From Flavobacterium aquiphilum (lineage in GTDB: Bacteria > Bacteroidota > Bacteroidia > Flavobacteriales > Flavobacteriaceae): DNA of 64,000 nucleotides. Below the pieces are notes generated by a model. It made no database searches, was not told the origin of the DNA, and worked only from the letters and a program-made list of their open reading frames with translations. The stretch spans positions 682,001 to 746,000 of the forward strand of contig NZ_CP114288.1 in NCBI RefSeq assembly GCF_027111335.1. Reading direction: 5' to 3'. The translations under genes and the position numbers were made by a program. Each line of letters starts with the position of its first letter. Positions within the stretch are counted from its first letter, which is position 1. Of this stretch, positions 29,848-39,664 are shown piece by piece.

Positions 29848-29930
29848 GATTTCGTGTGTTTAGTTTTTTCAAATGAGTCGGAAGTGGATTTGTAATGTTA
29901 CAAGTGTAAATGTGAATTTTATCGTAAATA

Positions 29931-29956
29931 AAAACGGCTCGCATTACCGCAAGCCG
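29931..29956 (-). terminator. Terminator after pepP
   Basis: On the reverse strand GGCTTGC and GCGAGCC (one mismatch) form a stem around a short loop, followed by GTTTTTATTT. It lies about 35 bases after the pepP stop. Confidence 0.75.
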
Positions 29957-29990
29957 CCTATCATCTTTTATCTATATTCTTTTTTCTGAA

Positions 29991-31283
29991 TTAAGAATTC
30001 ATCAAACTCTCGATTTCTTCCACTTCAATCGGAATGTTACGCATTAAGTTGAAAGGCTCTCCTTTTTCCTGAACAACCACATTGTCTTCCAAACGAATTC
30101 CGAAACCTTCGGCCGGAATGTAGATTCCCGGTTCAACGGTGAAAACCATGTTGGCTTTCATCGGTTCGTGCAACAATCCGTAATCGTGCGTGTCCAATCC
30201 CATGTGGTGCGAAGTTCCGTGCATGAAATATTTTTTATAAGCCGGCCAATCTGGGTTTTCGTTTTGCACATCAGCTTTATCGATTAATCCCAAACCAAGC
30301 AATTCCGAAGTCATGATTTTACCCACTTCCACGTGGTATTGTTTCCAAAGTGTTCCCGGAGTAAGCATTTTGGTTGCTTCATTTTTAACTCTTAAAACCG
30401 CATTGTAAACGGCTTTTTGCCTGTCTGAATAACGTCCCGAAACAGGAATTGTTCTCGTTAAATCACTCGAATAATTGGCATATTCGGCGGCTACATCCAA
30501 TAAAACCAAATCACCCGCCTTGCATTGTTGGTTGTTTTCGATGTAGTGCAACACATTGGCATTATTTCCTGAAGCGATGATCGGAGTATAAGCAAACCCT
30601 TTAGAACGGTTGCGAATAAACTCGTGAATCAATTCGGCTTCGATTTCGTATTCGGTTACGTTTGGTTTTACGAATGACAATAATCTGCGAAAACCTTTCT
30701 CGGTAATATTACAGGCATTTTGGATTAAATCCAATTCTTCAGATTCTTTTACCGAACGGATGCGTTGTAAAATTGGGTTGCTTTTGGCTACCTGATGTGC
30801 AGGATATTTGGCTTTCCACCATTTTACAAAACGGGCTTCGCGGGTTTCAGTTTCCACCGATGCACGATAATGTTCGTTGGTATTGATGTACATCGTGTCT
30901 GCATAAGTCATCATTTCGTTTAAGACTTTTTCAAAATCCTGCAACCAATAAACGGTTTTAACTCCCGAAACTTCAAAAGCGCGCTCTTTAGTCAGTTTTT
31001 CGCCTTCCCAAACGGCGATGTGATCGTTGGTTTCTCTCAGGAACAACATTTCCCTTTGATTTTCATAAGGAGCGTCCGGAAAAAGTAATAAGATACTTTC
31101 TTCCTGATCAACACCAGATAAATAGAAAATATCGCGATGCTGTGCAAAAGGTAAAGTACTGTCTGCCGAAACGGGATAAATATCATTAGAATTAAATACG
31201 GCTACACTATTTGGCTTCATTTGAGCCATGAATTTTGCTCTGTTTTTTGTGAAAAGAGCGCGGTCAATTTGATGATATTTCAT
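29991..31283 (-). CDS. pepP: Xaa-Pro aminopeptidase (aminopeptidase P)
   Basis: This 430-residue metalloprotease removes N-terminal residues before proline. The N-terminal AMP_N domain (about 1-135) includes LPFAQHRDIFYLSGVDQEES. The pita-bread catalytic domain carries the dinuclear metal ligands: Asp residues in LDVAAEYANYSSDLTR, His in HGTSHHMGLDTHD, Glu in FTVEPGIY and Glu in IRLEDNV. No signal peptide is present. It is a single-gene unit with a terminator behind it. An upstream gap of 362 bases contains an unusual palindrome. Confidence 0.95.
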   Translation of the reverse strand: MKYHQIDRALFTKNRAKFMAQMKPNSVAVFNSNDIYPVSADSTLPFAQHRDIFYLSGVDQEESILLLFPDAPYENQREMLFLRETNDHIAVWEGEKLTKERAFEVSGVKTVYWLQDFEKVLNEMMTYADTMYINTNEHYRASVETETREARFVKWWKAKYPAHQVAKSNPILQRIRSVKESEELDLIQNACNITEKGFRRLLSFVKPNVTEYEIEAELIHEFIRNRSKGFAYTPIIASGNNANVLHYIENNQQCKAGDLVLLDVAAEYANYSSDLTRTIPVSGRYSDRQKAVYNAVLRVKNEATKMLTPGTLWKQYHVEVGKIMTSELLGLGLIDKADVQNENPDWPAYKKYFMHGTSHHMGLDTHDYGLLHEPMKANMVFTVEPGIYIPAEGFGIRLEDNVVVQEKGEPFNLMRNIPIEVEEIESLMNS

Positions 31284-31535
31284 TTTAAATGATGATTAAG
31301 TATTGAATTATCAAAAATAGTAACTTTCAAAATGAAATAGCCATTAGTATAGTTTTTTTTAAGAACCTAAATCAATTATTATTTTTTGAAGCGGAAACAT
31401 AAGGTTTTTTTTGGAGACATTGTTCCCGCTTTTCGTTGCAATCTTTTTATTTTTAAAGAAAAAATAAAAAGGATTTCCACTGCAATCGGGGCTAAAGGGA
31501 AACATTTTTGCTTTTTTGTAATCATAAAAAAATTT

Positions 31536-31582
31536 CCCGTAGAGACGCACGGTAGAGACGCACTGCAGTGCGTCTCTACGGG
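31536..31582. repeat. GAGACG palindrome with a duplicated arm
   Basis: 31552-31579 is a perfect 28-bp palindrome centred on CTGCAG (arms GTAGAGACGCAC and GTGCGTCTCTAC). The arm CCCGTAGAGACGCAC is present a second time just before it (31536-31550) and can pair with GTGCGTCTCTACGGG (31568-31582). It is GC-rich amid AT-rich DNA. Apart from it and the terminator next to it, nothing else was seen in the 362-base gap 31284-31645. Confidence 0.8.
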
Positions 31583-31584
31583 TT

Positions 31585-31619
31585 AAAAAAACGCCACAAA
31601 AGAATAAATCCATTGTGGC
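31585..31619 (-). terminator. Terminator after HMG-CoA synthase
   Basis: GCCACA and TGTGGC form a 6-bp stem (one more pair possible) with a 15-base loop. On the reverse strand it is followed by GTTTTTTTAACC. It lies 26 bases after the stop. Confidence 0.7.
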
Positions 31620-31645
31620 ATTTTTGTTTTATTAAAAGTGAAAAA

Positions 31646-33007
31646 TTAATCAACCCATTTATAATAACGGGCACCAATTAAATTTGGAATTTCGCTTTCT
31701 ATTCGGTCTAGAATCCATTCTTTTTTTGGAGTCTGCACCGATTGATTTTGTTCTTTTTTATGTAGTTTTTCGTAAGTCTCAAAATCAATTTCAAAACTTT
31801 CATCAAGTGTTTCAAAAAGATTGATATTCGTAATAGCCGATTTCCATTCAGGTTGAATAGTACCTTCAAAAACTTTCGATTTGGAACCACTTCCGTAAGC
31901 TAAAAATCCGAATTTTTCGTCTGCAATTTCTTTTTTGCTGTCATAAAAATGAGCCAAAGTAGAAAGCAATCCCATAAAAATAGAACCCGTATATAAGTTC
32001 CCAATTATAGAAGAAGCGATTTCTGCAGGTTGTAATTTTTCAGAAACAAAGGCTTTGTAATCATCAGATTTGCTGATTTCTTTTAGCTTAGTTTGATATT
32101 CTGCAGCGTTTTCGTCACCCGAAAGAATAGGAGTTGCAGCATCAAGGGCATAAATTTCGGACAACATTCTTCGTCCTTGGAACGCATAAGGCAAATGCAT
32201 TACGATACTTTTCCAAGATTGGTAAACAGTATCCTTTGAGTTTATTAATTTTTTGAACGAGAAATAAGCATCTCTAGTTCTGTCCATATAACATTGGTTC
32301 GAATATTGCCCATCAAAAACCGGCTGGTCTTTGTGAATTTCGATTTCGCTTTCTAAATTTTCGAACCAAGATTCGTTGTTTGAGTTTCCTGTGATTTCCT
32401 GTTTTGAAATGGTTCTGTACGGTTTGAAGAAATCGAAAACACCTTTTGTGCTAACACCCCAATTGTTTTCGAAAGAGATAATTCTTGGGTTGGCAGTAAT
32501 TAGCATTGCGACAGCTCCGGCTCCCTGTGTATATTCTCCGGTGGAATTCAAGTCGTATTTAGCAAAATCGGTAGTGACAACGATTGCTTTTTTGGTAGGG
32601 TTAAGTTTTACAAAATCAAGGCAGTTTTGCAGTGCATCAACCCCTCCGATACAGGCGAAAGTAAAATCAACAACATCACATTCGGATAAAGTGTTCTCTC
32701 CAAATTTCTGTTCCATCAAAGAAATTAAGTACGAACTTATGGGTTTTGAACTGTCGACACCGCTTTCGGTTCCCACATATATACGTGCAATTTCGTTTAA
32801 GTTGATATTGTTATCCTGGATTAGTTTTGTCAAGGCATTGGCGCCAAAAACCACTGTGTCTTGGTGTAAATCCGGTAAAGTCATTTTTAATAAACCGAGT
32901 CCTTTTTCTAATTTTTCGGGTTCTATGTTTCTGGCTTTTGCCAATGTTTTTATAGGTAAGTGTAGTTTGGCAACATCAAATGCAATAGCGTCAATTCCGG
33001 TTTTCAT
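31646..33007 (-). CDS. Hydroxymethylglutaryl-CoA synthase family protein
   Basis: This 453-residue thiolase-fold enzyme condenses acetyl-CoA with acetoacetyl-CoA to HMG-CoA for the mevalonate route to isoprenoids. The nucleophilic Cys lies in VDFTFACIGGVDAL (about residue 116), with YVGTESGVDSSKP before it and DFAKYDLNSTGEYTQGAGAVAM after it, as in bacterial HMG-CoA synthases. The mevalonate route is usual in Flavobacteriaceae. No other mevalonate gene lies beside it in this window. A 214-codon open frame on the opposite strand is a by-product of its codon use. Confidence 0.92.
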   Translation of the reverse strand: MKTGIDAIAFDVAKLHLPIKTLAKARNIEPEKLEKGLGLLKMTLPDLHQDTVVFGANALTKLIQDNNINLNEIARIYVGTESGVDSSKPISSYLISLMEQKFGENTLSECDVVDFTFACIGGVDALQNCLDFVKLNPTKKAIVVTTDFAKYDLNSTGEYTQGAGAVAMLITANPRIISFENNWGVSTKGVFDFFKPYRTISKQEITGNSNNESWFENLESEIEIHKDQPVFDGQYSNQCYMDRTRDAYFSFKKLINSKDTVYQSWKSIVMHLPYAFQGRRMLSEIYALDAATPILSGDENAAEYQTKLKEISKSDDYKAFVSEKLQPAEIASSIIGNLYTGSIFMGLLSTLAHFYDSKKEIADEKFGFLAYGSGSKSKVFEGTIQPEWKSAITNINLFETLDESFEIDFETYEKLHKKEQNQSVQTPKKEWILDRIESEIPNLIGARYYKWVD

Positions 33008-33240
33008 GTATAAAATTTAAAGCTGTAAAGTTAAAATTGCTTTGGGGAAATACAATATTTTAAAGACTATAATAATGGATGCCTTTTAATTTTTAGGGAA
33101 TATCTTGTAAACTTTGCTTTGAATTATAGGATTGTTAGTTTTTTTAGCCTTTATCAATTAAATATAAATTGGTCTTTAATTTTAATACTTTTTTAATTTG
33201 AAAGACAATCGATTACATTGCTGCAATAGTGATTAAAAAC

Positions 33241-33269
33241 TACGTATTTTATTACGTATTCACTACGTA
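33241..33269 (+). promoter_or_regulatory. Three TACGTA sites upstream of sdhCAB
   Basis: TACGTA, itself a palindrome, occurs at 33241-33246, 33253-33258 and 33264-33269, at 12- and 11-base intervals, about one helical turn. The flanks are also alike (TTACGTATT or CTACGTAT). The array is about 55-85 bases upstream of the sdh -33 box, a typical activator position. It lies in the 386-base gap 33008-33393, which otherwise shows only the sdh promoter. Confidence 0.5.
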
Positions 33270-33323
33270 TCCTTTAAGTACTTTAAAATGATTATAAATA
33301 GTGGCGTAAAATTGCAAGTTTGG

Positions 33324-33354
33324 TTGCTATTCTTTTCTAATTACTCTAAATTTG
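33324..33354 (+). promoter_or_regulatory. Promoter of the sdhCAB operon
   Basis: TTG (33324-33326), 20 bases, TAAATTTG (33347-33354) fit the flavobacterial promoter. Transcription would begin near 33360, after the upstream in-frame ATG at 33352, which supports the sdhC start at 33394. Confidence 0.65.
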
Positions 33355-33393
33355 TTCCACTTTTTAAAAAAAATAAAAACAATTTATATTATT

Positions 33394-34059
33394 ATGGCAA
33401 AATCTGCAATGTTGAAGTCGTCTATAGCCAAAAAAGTGGCCATGGCGCTTTCAGGACTTTTTTTGATTATGTTTCTATCGCTGCATTTCTTTATTAATTT
33501 AGTTTCGGTTTTCAGTGCCGATTCATTTAATGCGATGTCACATTTTATGGGTTACAATCCGCTAATCCAATTTGTAATGCAGCCAATCTTGGTTGCTGGG
33601 GTTGTTTTTCACTTCATAATGGGATTTGTATTGGAGTTGAAAAACAAAAAGGCTAGACCTGTTGCCTATGTAAAATATGATGGTGCTGCAAATGCATCCT
33701 GGGCATCAAGAAACATGATTATTTCTGGATTAGTTGTATTGGCTTTCTTAGGTTTGCACTTTTACGATTTCTGGGTTCATGAAATGGTTTATAAATATGT
33801 TGAGTCAAATATAATTGACGAAACAAGATACTATCCTGAATTGGTGGCTAAATTTGAAAGCCCTGTTCGTACAGGATTATACAGTATTGCTTTCGTTTTA
33901 TTGGGATTACACCTTTGGCACGGATTCACTTCTTCTTTGCAATCTGTAGGATTTGACAATAAAATAGGGAAGTCATTACATAAATTATGTTATGCATTTG
34001 CAGTTATAGTTCCTGTTGGATTTATTTTCATCGCACTATTTCACCATTTTAATAATTAA
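33394..34059 (+). CDS. sdhC: Succinate dehydrogenase cytochrome b subunit
   Basis: This 221-residue membrane anchor of complex II / fumarate reductase has five membrane helices, as in the single-subunit diheme type paired with menaquinone. Likely heme-ligand histidines sit in the hydrophobic segments LSLHFFINL, VVFHFIMGF, LGLHFYDFW and LLGLHLWHGF. The ATG at 33394 (MAKSAMLKSS) was chosen over 33352 because a good promoter places the RNA start between them. sdhA and sdhB follow, so the operon is sdhCAB. Confidence 0.95.
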   Translation: MAKSAMLKSSIAKKVAMALSGLFLIMFLSLHFFINLVSVFSADSFNAMSHFMGYNPLIQFVMQPILVAGVVFHFIMGFVLELKNKKARPVAYVKYDGAANASWASRNMIISGLVVLAFLGLHFYDFWVHEMVYKYVESNIIDETRYYPELVAKFESPVRTGLYSIAFVLLGLHLWHGFTSSLQSVGFDNKIGKSLHKLCYAFAVIVPVGFIFIALFHHFNN

Positions 34060-34158
34060 TATCAATCTATAATGAAATAAGTATTATTGTATTTGGTGGC
34101 GAAAACCGATTTGATAATGCTAATTGCATACGACAGATAAAAAAATATATATCAATAT

Positions 34159-36168
34159 ATGAAACTAGATTCTAAAATTCCAGAAGGTCACATTTCACAG
34201 AAATGGACTGATTATAAAGATCACTTAAAGTTAGTTGCACCAAACAACCGACCAAAAATAGATATTATCGTAGTAGGTACAGGATTGGCTGGAGCTTCGG
34301 CTGCTGCTTCTTTTGCTGAAATGGGTTATAACGTAAAAGCATTTTGTTACCAAGATTCTCCACGTCGTGCGCACTCAATCGCTGCACAAGGAGGTATCAA
34401 CGCAGCAAAAAATTACCAAAATGACGGTGACAGTACTTTCCGTTTATTTTATGATACAATTAAAGGAGGTGATTACCGTGCTCGTGAGGCAAACGTTCAC
34501 CGTTTAGCTGAAGTTTCTGGAAACATCATTGACCAATGTGTGGCTCAAGGAGTTCCTTTTGCACGTGATTACGGTGGATTGTTAGACAACCGTTCTTTTG
34601 GTGGTACACAAGTACAACGTACTTTTTATGCTGCTGGACAAACAGGACAACAATTATTGTTAGGAGCTTATTCAGCTTTATCAAGACAAATCGGTTTGGG
34701 ACGTGTGGACATGTACAATCGTCACGAAATGTTGGAACTGGTAAAAGTGGACGGTAAAGCTCGTGGAATCATTGCCCGTAATTTGATTACCGGAGAAATC
34801 GAAAGACATTCTGCTCACGCTGTAATCATTGCTTCGGGAGGATACGGAAACGTTTATTTCCTTTCTACAAATGCAATGGGATCAAACGTAACTGCTGGTT
34901 GGAAAATACACAAACAAGGAGCTTTGTTCGCAAATCCTTGCTATGTTCAAATCCACCCAACTTGTATTCCGGTACACGGAACAAACCAATCTAAATTAAC
35001 GTTGATGTCAGAGTCGTTAAGAAACTCTGGACGTATTTGGGTTCCAAAGAAAAAAGAAGATGCTGAAGCAATTCGTGCAGGTAAATTGAAACCAACACAA
35101 ATCGCTGAAGAAGATAGAGATTACTACTTAGAAAGAAGATACCCTGCGTTTGGTAACTTAGTTCCTCGTGACGTAGCTTCCAGAGCTGCAAAAGAACGTT
35201 GTGATGCTGGTTACGGAATTGAGGCTAACGATACTAACGAAGGAGTTTACTTGGATTTCTCAACAGAGATTCAAAATAAAGGTAAACAAACAGCTTACGC
35301 AAAAGGAAATCACAACCCTTCCCAAGAAGAAATTACTAAACTTGGAAAAGCTTGGTTGGAAGAAAAATACGGTAACTTGTTTACAATGTACCAAAAAATC
35401 ACGGATGAAAATCCATATGAAACTCCAATGAAAATTTATCCTGCAGTTCACTACACAATGGGTGGTGTTTGGGTAGATTACAACTTACAATCTACAATTC
35501 CAGGTTGTTTCGTTGCAGGAGAGGCTAACTTCTCTGATCACGGAGCGAACCGTTTGGGAGCTTCTGCTTTGATGCAAGGTTTGGCTGACGGTTATTTTGT
35601 ATTGCCTTACACAGTTTCTGATTATTTAGCAGGTGATATTCGTACTGGAAAAATCTCTACAGATTTACCTGAATTCGTTGAAGCTGAGAAAAATGTTAAA
35701 GAAAGCATCAGTAAATTCTTAGCTAATAATGGAACTAAATCAGTGGATCATTTCCACAAACGTTTAGGAAACATCATGTGGAATAAAGTTGGAATGGGAC
35801 GTAATGAGCAAGGTTTAAAAGAAGCGATTGAAGAAATTGCTGCTTTGAAAGAAGAATTCTTCAAAGATGTTTACGTACCAGGAAATGCAGATGAATTGAA
35901 TCCTGAGTTGGAAAAAGCGCTTCGTGTTGCTGACTTCATCGAATTAGGACAATTAATGGCAATCGACGCTTTACAACGTAAAGAATCTTGTGGAGGTCAC
36001 TTCCGTGAAGAATATCAAGATGCTGAAGGAGAAACTCTACGTGATGACGAAAACTTCAAATTTGTTGGAGCTTGGGAATACAAAGGCTACGACATCAAAA
36101 ATGAAGAGCTTCACAAAGAAGAATTGAAATACGAGTTTATTAAAATAGCCGCAAGAAATTACAAATAA
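34159..36168 (+). CDS. sdhA: Succinate dehydrogenase flavoprotein subunit
   Basis: This 669-residue catalytic subunit oxidises succinate to fumarate (or the reverse). The FAD-binding [15 protein letters not shown] is near residue 37. The His that binds FAD covalently is in [18 protein letters not shown], and catalytic residues lie in HPTCIPVHG and [11 protein letters not shown]-terminal [12 protein letters not shown] is the usual signature. The length fits the Bacteroidetes/epsilonproteobacterial type. It lies between sdhC (99 bases upstream) and sdhB (6 bases downstream). Confidence 0.98.
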   Translation: MKLDSKIPEGHISQKWTDYKDHLKLVAPNNRPKIDIIVVGTGLAGASAAASFAEMGYNVKAFCYQDSPRRAHSIAAQGGINAAKNYQNDGDSTFRLFYDTIKGGDYRAREANVHRLAEVSGNIIDQCVAQGVPFARDYGGLLDNRSFGGTQVQRTFYAAGQTGQQLLLGAYSALSRQIGLGRVDMYNRHEMLELVKVDGKARGIIARNLITGEIERHSAHAVIIASGGYGNVYFLSTNAMGSNVTAGWKIHKQGALFANPCYVQIHPTCIPVHGTNQSKLTLMSESLRNSGRIWVPKKKEDAEAIRAGKLKPTQIAEEDRDYYLERRYPAFGNLVPRDVASRAAKERCDAGYGIEANDTNEGVYLDFSTEIQNKGKQTAYAKGNHNPSQEEITKLGKAWLEEKYGNLFTMYQKITDENPYETPMKIYPAVHYTMGGVWVDYNLQSTIPGCFVAGEANFSDHGANRLGASALMQGLADGYFVLPYTVSDYLAGDIRTGKISTDLPEFVEAEKNVKESISKFLANNGTKSVDHFHKRLGNIMWNKVGMGRNEQGLKEAIEEIAALKEEFFKDVYVPGNADELNPELEKALRVADFIELGQLMAIDALQRKESCGGHFREEYQDAEGETLRDDENFKFVGAWEYKGYDIKNEELHKEELKYEFIKIAARNYK

Positions 36169-36174
36169 GAGATC

Positions 36175-36936
36175 ATGAGCGCAGCAAAAAATATCAATAT
36201 AAGCCTTCAAATTTGGCGTCAGAAGAACTCCAAAGAAAAAGGGAAAATGGAAACATACAAATTAAATGATGTTTCTACAGCAAGTTCATTTTTGGAAATG
36301 TTGGACCAATTGAACGAACAATTAGTAAACGAGAGAAAAGAGCCAGTAGCATTTGACCACGATTGTCGTGAAGGAATCTGCGGAATGTGTTCTTTGTATA
36401 TCAATGGTCGTGCACACGGTCCGGATACAGGAATCACTACTTGTCAGTTACACATGAGAATGTTCAATGACGGTGATACTATCGTTATCGAGCCATGGCG
36501 TTCGGCAGCTTTCCCAGTAATCAAAGATTTGATTGTTGATAGAACTTCTTTCGATAGAATTCAACAAGCAGGAGGTTTCGTATCTGTAAATACTTCTGGT
36601 AATACTATCGATGCAAACACAATTCCAGTTCCTAAAGATGATGCAGACAAAGCTTTCGAAGCAGCTGCTTGTATCGGTTGTGGAGCTTGTGTAGCTACTT
36701 GTAAAAATGGTTCTGCAATGTTATTCGTTGGAGCAAAAGTATCTCAATACGCATTGTTACCACAAGGTAGAGTAGAAGCCACAGCACGTGTATTGAACAT
36801 GGTTCGTCAAATGGATGAAGAAGGTTTTGGTAACTGTACCAACACGGGAGCTTGCGAAATCGAATGTCCAAAAGGAATTTCTTTGGAAAACATCGCTCGT
36901 ATGAACAGAGAATATCTGTCAGCAAGTTTGAAATAA
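36175..36936 (+). CDS. sdhB: Succinate dehydrogenase iron-sulfur subunit
   Basis: This 253-residue electron-transfer subunit has three clusters: the [2Fe-2S] site in [16 protein letters not shown], and the [4Fe-4S] and [3Fe-4S] sites formed by [14 protein letters not shown] and [14 protein letters not shown]. It passes electrons from the FAD of SdhA to the heme membrane subunit. The start is 6 bases after the sdhA stop. A clear terminator ends the operon. Confidence 0.98.
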   Translation: MSAAKNINISLQIWRQKNSKEKGKMETYKLNDVSTASSFLEMLDQLNEQLVNERKEPVAFDHDCREGICGMCSLYINGRAHGPDTGITTCQLHMRMFNDGDTIVIEPWRSAAFPVIKDLIVDRTSFDRIQQAGGFVSVNTSGNTIDANTIPVPKDDADKAFEAAACIGCGACVATCKNGSAMLFVGAKVSQYALLPQGRVEATARVLNMVRQMDEEGFGNCTNTGACEIECPKGISLENIARMNREYLSASLK

Positions 36937-36967
36937 TATTTTTAGGCATTAGCCAAAAACAGAAATA

Positions 36968-36997
36968 AAAACGTCCCGAGAAATTGGGACGTTTTTT
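36968..36997 (+). terminator. Terminator of the sdhCAB operon
   Basis: AAAACGTCCC and GGGACGTTTT form a 10-bp stem with an 8-base loop and a T tract, about 30 bases after the sdhB stop. Confidence 0.93.
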
Positions 36998-37066
36998 GTT
37001 TGTATAAAACCTTCGTGTATCTATTTTTTTCTTTGCGTATCTTTGTGAAATAGTAAGCTATTCAAA

Positions 37067-37834
37067 ATGAAAATCGCACTTATACAATCGTCTTTGGCCT
37101 GGGAAAACCCAGAAAAAAACAGAAAAAAACTCGGAGAAAAAATTAACGCTATTTTCGAGCATGTTGATTTAATAGTACTTCCCGAAATGTTTACTTCTGG
37201 ATTTACTATGGAACCCAATATCGTAGCCGAAACCATGCAGGGGGAAACGATTGTTTGGTTAAAACATTTGGCGAAGGCCAAAAATGCGGCCATCACCGGA
37301 AGTTTGGTCATTACAGAGAATGACAATTTTTATAACCGATTGGTTTTCGTATTTCCTTCGGGTGAAGTTCAGTTTTACGACAAAAGACATTTGTTTACTT
37401 TGGCGGGAGAAGACGAAATTTATACTGCTGGTAAGCAAAAATTAATCGTAGAATATAAAGGCTGGAAAATTTGTCCGTTGATTTGTTATGATTTGCGTTT
37501 TCCTGTTTTTGCCAGAAACGTTGAGGAATATGATGTTTTGGTTTATGTTGCCAATTGGCCAAAAGCACGAATAAATGCCTGGGATTCTTTGCTTAAAGCA
37601 CGTGCCATAGAAAATATGAGTTATACCATTGGAGTTAATCGCATCGGAGAAGACGACAACAAACATGAGTATAACGGACATTCCCAAGTCGTTAATTTCT
37701 TGGGGGATTACTTGATGGAACCAATAGAAACAAAAGGCGTTTTTATTGTCGAATTAAACAAAGCCGAATTGCTCCTTGCCAGAAAAAAGTTCAACTTCTT
37801 AAATGACCGGGATTCTTTTGTGCTAAAAGGGTGA
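37067..37834 (+). CDS. Nitrilase-family amidohydrolase (omega-amidase-like)
   Basis: This 255-residue protein of the nitrilase superfamily has the Glu-Lys-Cys triad in LPEMFTSGF, FYDKRHLF and ICYDLRFPVF. The sequence resembles the YafV/Nit2 type, which hydrolyses 2-oxoglutaramate or 2-oxosuccinamate and repairs transamination by-products; that substrate is inferred. No signal peptide is seen. Its last 12 bases overlap the end of the convergent lipoprotein gene. Confidence 0.9.
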   Translation: MKIALIQSSLAWENPEKNRKKLGEKINAIFEHVDLIVLPEMFTSGFTMEPNIVAETMQGETIVWLKHLAKAKNAAITGSLVITENDNFYNRLVFVFPSGEVQFYDKRHLFTLAGEDEIYTAGKQKLIVEYKGWKICPLICYDLRFPVFARNVEEYDVLVYVANWPKARINAWDSLLKARAIENMSYTIGVNRIGEDDNKHEYNGHSQVVNFLGDYLMEPIETKGVFIVELNKAELLLARKKFNFLNDRDSFVLKG

Positions 37835-39511
37835 TGATTTAGCTTTCTTCTTCTCTGTTTCTTTAGGTTTTTTCTTTTTGGCTACTGCAGGGTCATAAGG
37901 AATGCTTAAGTCAAAACTTTCTTCCTGATCAAAATTAGCATGAAGGTTTATTTCCTTAGAGGAATAGATTATTTCTTCTGCTTGTCTTTTTTCAAGATAA
38001 TTTCCAGTGTCCCATTGCTTGTTTTTATTGTCATCATAAATGGCCCGAAGTGTATATTTACTTGGCTCTAAGAGATTGAATTCAATTCTTGTCTTATCTT
38101 CGGTATAAGCACTTGCTTTAACGACATCTCCTTTTTCATCTGTCAACTGAATAATGACAGGGAAGCGATTTACGTTTTTCAAAGTCAGAAAAATATTCCC
38201 GGTATCTGTAAATTTTTGTGTGCTTACCTTAAAGGATAATGTATCATTTGTTTTTTCAAAAAAGTCGGTAAGTGCGCCCGGCAGCATTTTTAAATGATAT
38301 TTCTGTGACTCATCAGTTTTAAAATCAACGAATAATTGTTGGTTGAATTCGTCATATTCTGTAGTAAAAGGCACAGCAACCGAATCCTTATCGGTTAATT
38401 TCATTTTTGTTTTATCAAATTTCACCAAAGGAGTACTGGATTCCAAAGTAAAACGCTCTCTAAAAGCTAAGTTCCCAGCTTGAACAGCCTTTATATTTAA
38501 GGTGTCTTTTTTTTGATTTTTGATTTTAAAACCAAAAGTTTTTTCATATTTATCTTTTACCAGATGTAAAGAAAGAGAATCCGTTTTTATCGGTTTATAC
38601 CATACAAATAAGGAGTCTTTTTTGCTCATTTTTGTAACTATCGATGGTATGATTTCTTCTTTGTTTTTTAAGACAATTTTTGGGCTTTCTTCCTGCTTGT
38701 TTATTTTGCCTTCATAGCCCAAAATTAGTTTGTTCCCAGAGGCTTGCACAGGTTTTATGGCTTTAAAAGGCATTGTTTCCTTGAACAGTTCCATTTCAAA
38801 AACAGTGTCGTTCGGAATCGTTACAATTCCTTTATTGAAGGCGATTTTGTCTGATTTTGGGTTGAATTTATTGTTTTTATTATTGTCTTTCAGAGCAATC
38901 AAATAATATTTACCTGCTTTTAAATTCTCCAATCGCCATGTTTTCAAACTATCCAAAGTGTTCGTAATGTAGCGTGGACCCTCTTTATAAATAGTAGAAT
39001 CATTGAACTTTTCATTTGCTTCATAAAGCATAATCGAGACAAAAGAGGCAACTTCTTTGTCGTAAGCATCTTTCACCCTGCCGCCAAGGGCTAATGAGTC
39101 TATATAATCTCCGGTAGAAAATACGTATTTGAATTGATTGTACGGATTTCCTTCATTATTGTCGGTAATACTCTGTCCAAAATTCAGGCTGTAAGTAGTA
39201 TTGGGCTGCAAAGTATCGTTAATGGTAATAGTCAATTTTTTTGTGGCCGTTGTCGGAACGATTAACAGCTCATTCTTCATTGGTGGCGAAATAATCAATT
39301 GCTTGTTTAGGTCTTTGATTTTAACATTCTCGTCAAAAATAAGTCTGATTTTATTGCCTGTAAATTTTGTAGAATAATTTTCAGGGAAACTAGATACTAA
39401 TACTGGTGGAATGGTGTCTTTTGCACCACCAGTAATGGCTCCTCTTTTGGCACAACTAATAAAAAAAAGCAAAAGCAAAAAAGGAATATATTTAAACAGT
39501 TTTTGTAACAT
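37823..39511 (-). CDS. Ig-like domain lipoprotein
   Basis: This 562-residue lipoprotein has a lipobox ending at Cys20 (FFISC) followed by AKRGAITGGAKDTIPPVLVSSFPEN. The next stretch, about residues 35-140, is an SbsA-type Ig-like domain (NKIRLIFDENVKIKDLNKQL). The rest is beta-rich with repeated sandwich-like segments, and the tail is Lys-rich (KKKKPKETEKKKAKSS). It is widespread in Flavobacteriia, usually outer-membrane associated and without known function. It overlaps the convergent nitrilase gene by 12 bases. Confidence 0.85.
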   Translation of the reverse strand: MLQKLFKYIPFLLLLFFISCAKRGAITGGAKDTIPPVLVSSFPENYSTKFTGNKIRLIFDENVKIKDLNKQLIISPPMKNELLIVPTTATKKLTITINDTLQPNTTYSLNFGQSITDNNEGNPYNQFKYVFSTGDYIDSLALGGRVKDAYDKEVASFVSIMLYEANEKFNDSTIYKEGPRYITNTLDSLKTWRLENLKAGKYYLIALKDNNKNNKFNPKSDKIAFNKGIVTIPNDTVFEMELFKETMPFKAIKPVQASGNKLILGYEGKINKQEESPKIVLKNKEEIIPSIVTKMSKKDSLFVWYKPIKTDSLSLHLVKDKYEKTFGFKIKNQKKDTLNIKAVQAGNLAFRERFTLESSTPLVKFDKTKMKLTDKDSVAVPFTTEYDEFNQQLFVDFKTDESQKYHLKMLPGALTDFFEKTNDTLSFKVSTQKFTDTGNIFLTLKNVNRFPVIIQLTDEKGDVVKASAYTEDKTRIEFNLLEPSKYTLRAIYDDNKNKQWDTGNYLEKRQAEEIIYSSKEINLHANFDQEESFDLSIPYDPAVAKKKKPKETEKKKAKSSPF

Positions 39512-39579
39512 AAAGTGCTGAAATTTGATTCTACAAAATAACGATTATATTTACTGTAATCGAAATATTTCACAAATTA

Positions 39580-39664
39580 TTAGGAGCTATTTCCTGCTGT
39601 CCGCTGTATCTGTGGTCTTGAACCCCAAGACCACAGGATGCCGCTACTATCAGGGCTAGGGATT
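39580..39664. repeat. Dispersed hairpin element, short copy
   Basis: It begins TTAGGAGCTATTTCCTGCTG and ends ATCAGGGCTAGGGA like the copy at 17561-17710. The centre is an 11-bp perfect stem (39610-39620 with 39626-39636) with a 5-base loop. It lies in the 252-base gap before queD. Confidence 0.75.

Noticed and set aside
31359..31613. Short frames across the GAGACG palindrome
   Set aside because: Their products contain the translated palindrome on both strands and nothing else recognisable; the region is better explained as a repeat and terminator.
32376..33020. 214-residue open frame opposite HMG-CoA synthase
   Set aside because: It lies wholly antisense to a well-conserved enzyme and has no recognisable domain or start context.
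33352..33393. Longer start for sdhC
   Set aside because: A consensus promoter places the RNA start near 33360, after this ATG, and the added residues do not look conserved.
37823..37834. Sequencing error or frameshift at the overlap of nitrilase and lipoprotein genes
   Set aside because: Both frames end cleanly with family-like C-termini, and short tail-to-tail overlaps are common; another occurs at 28124-28127.
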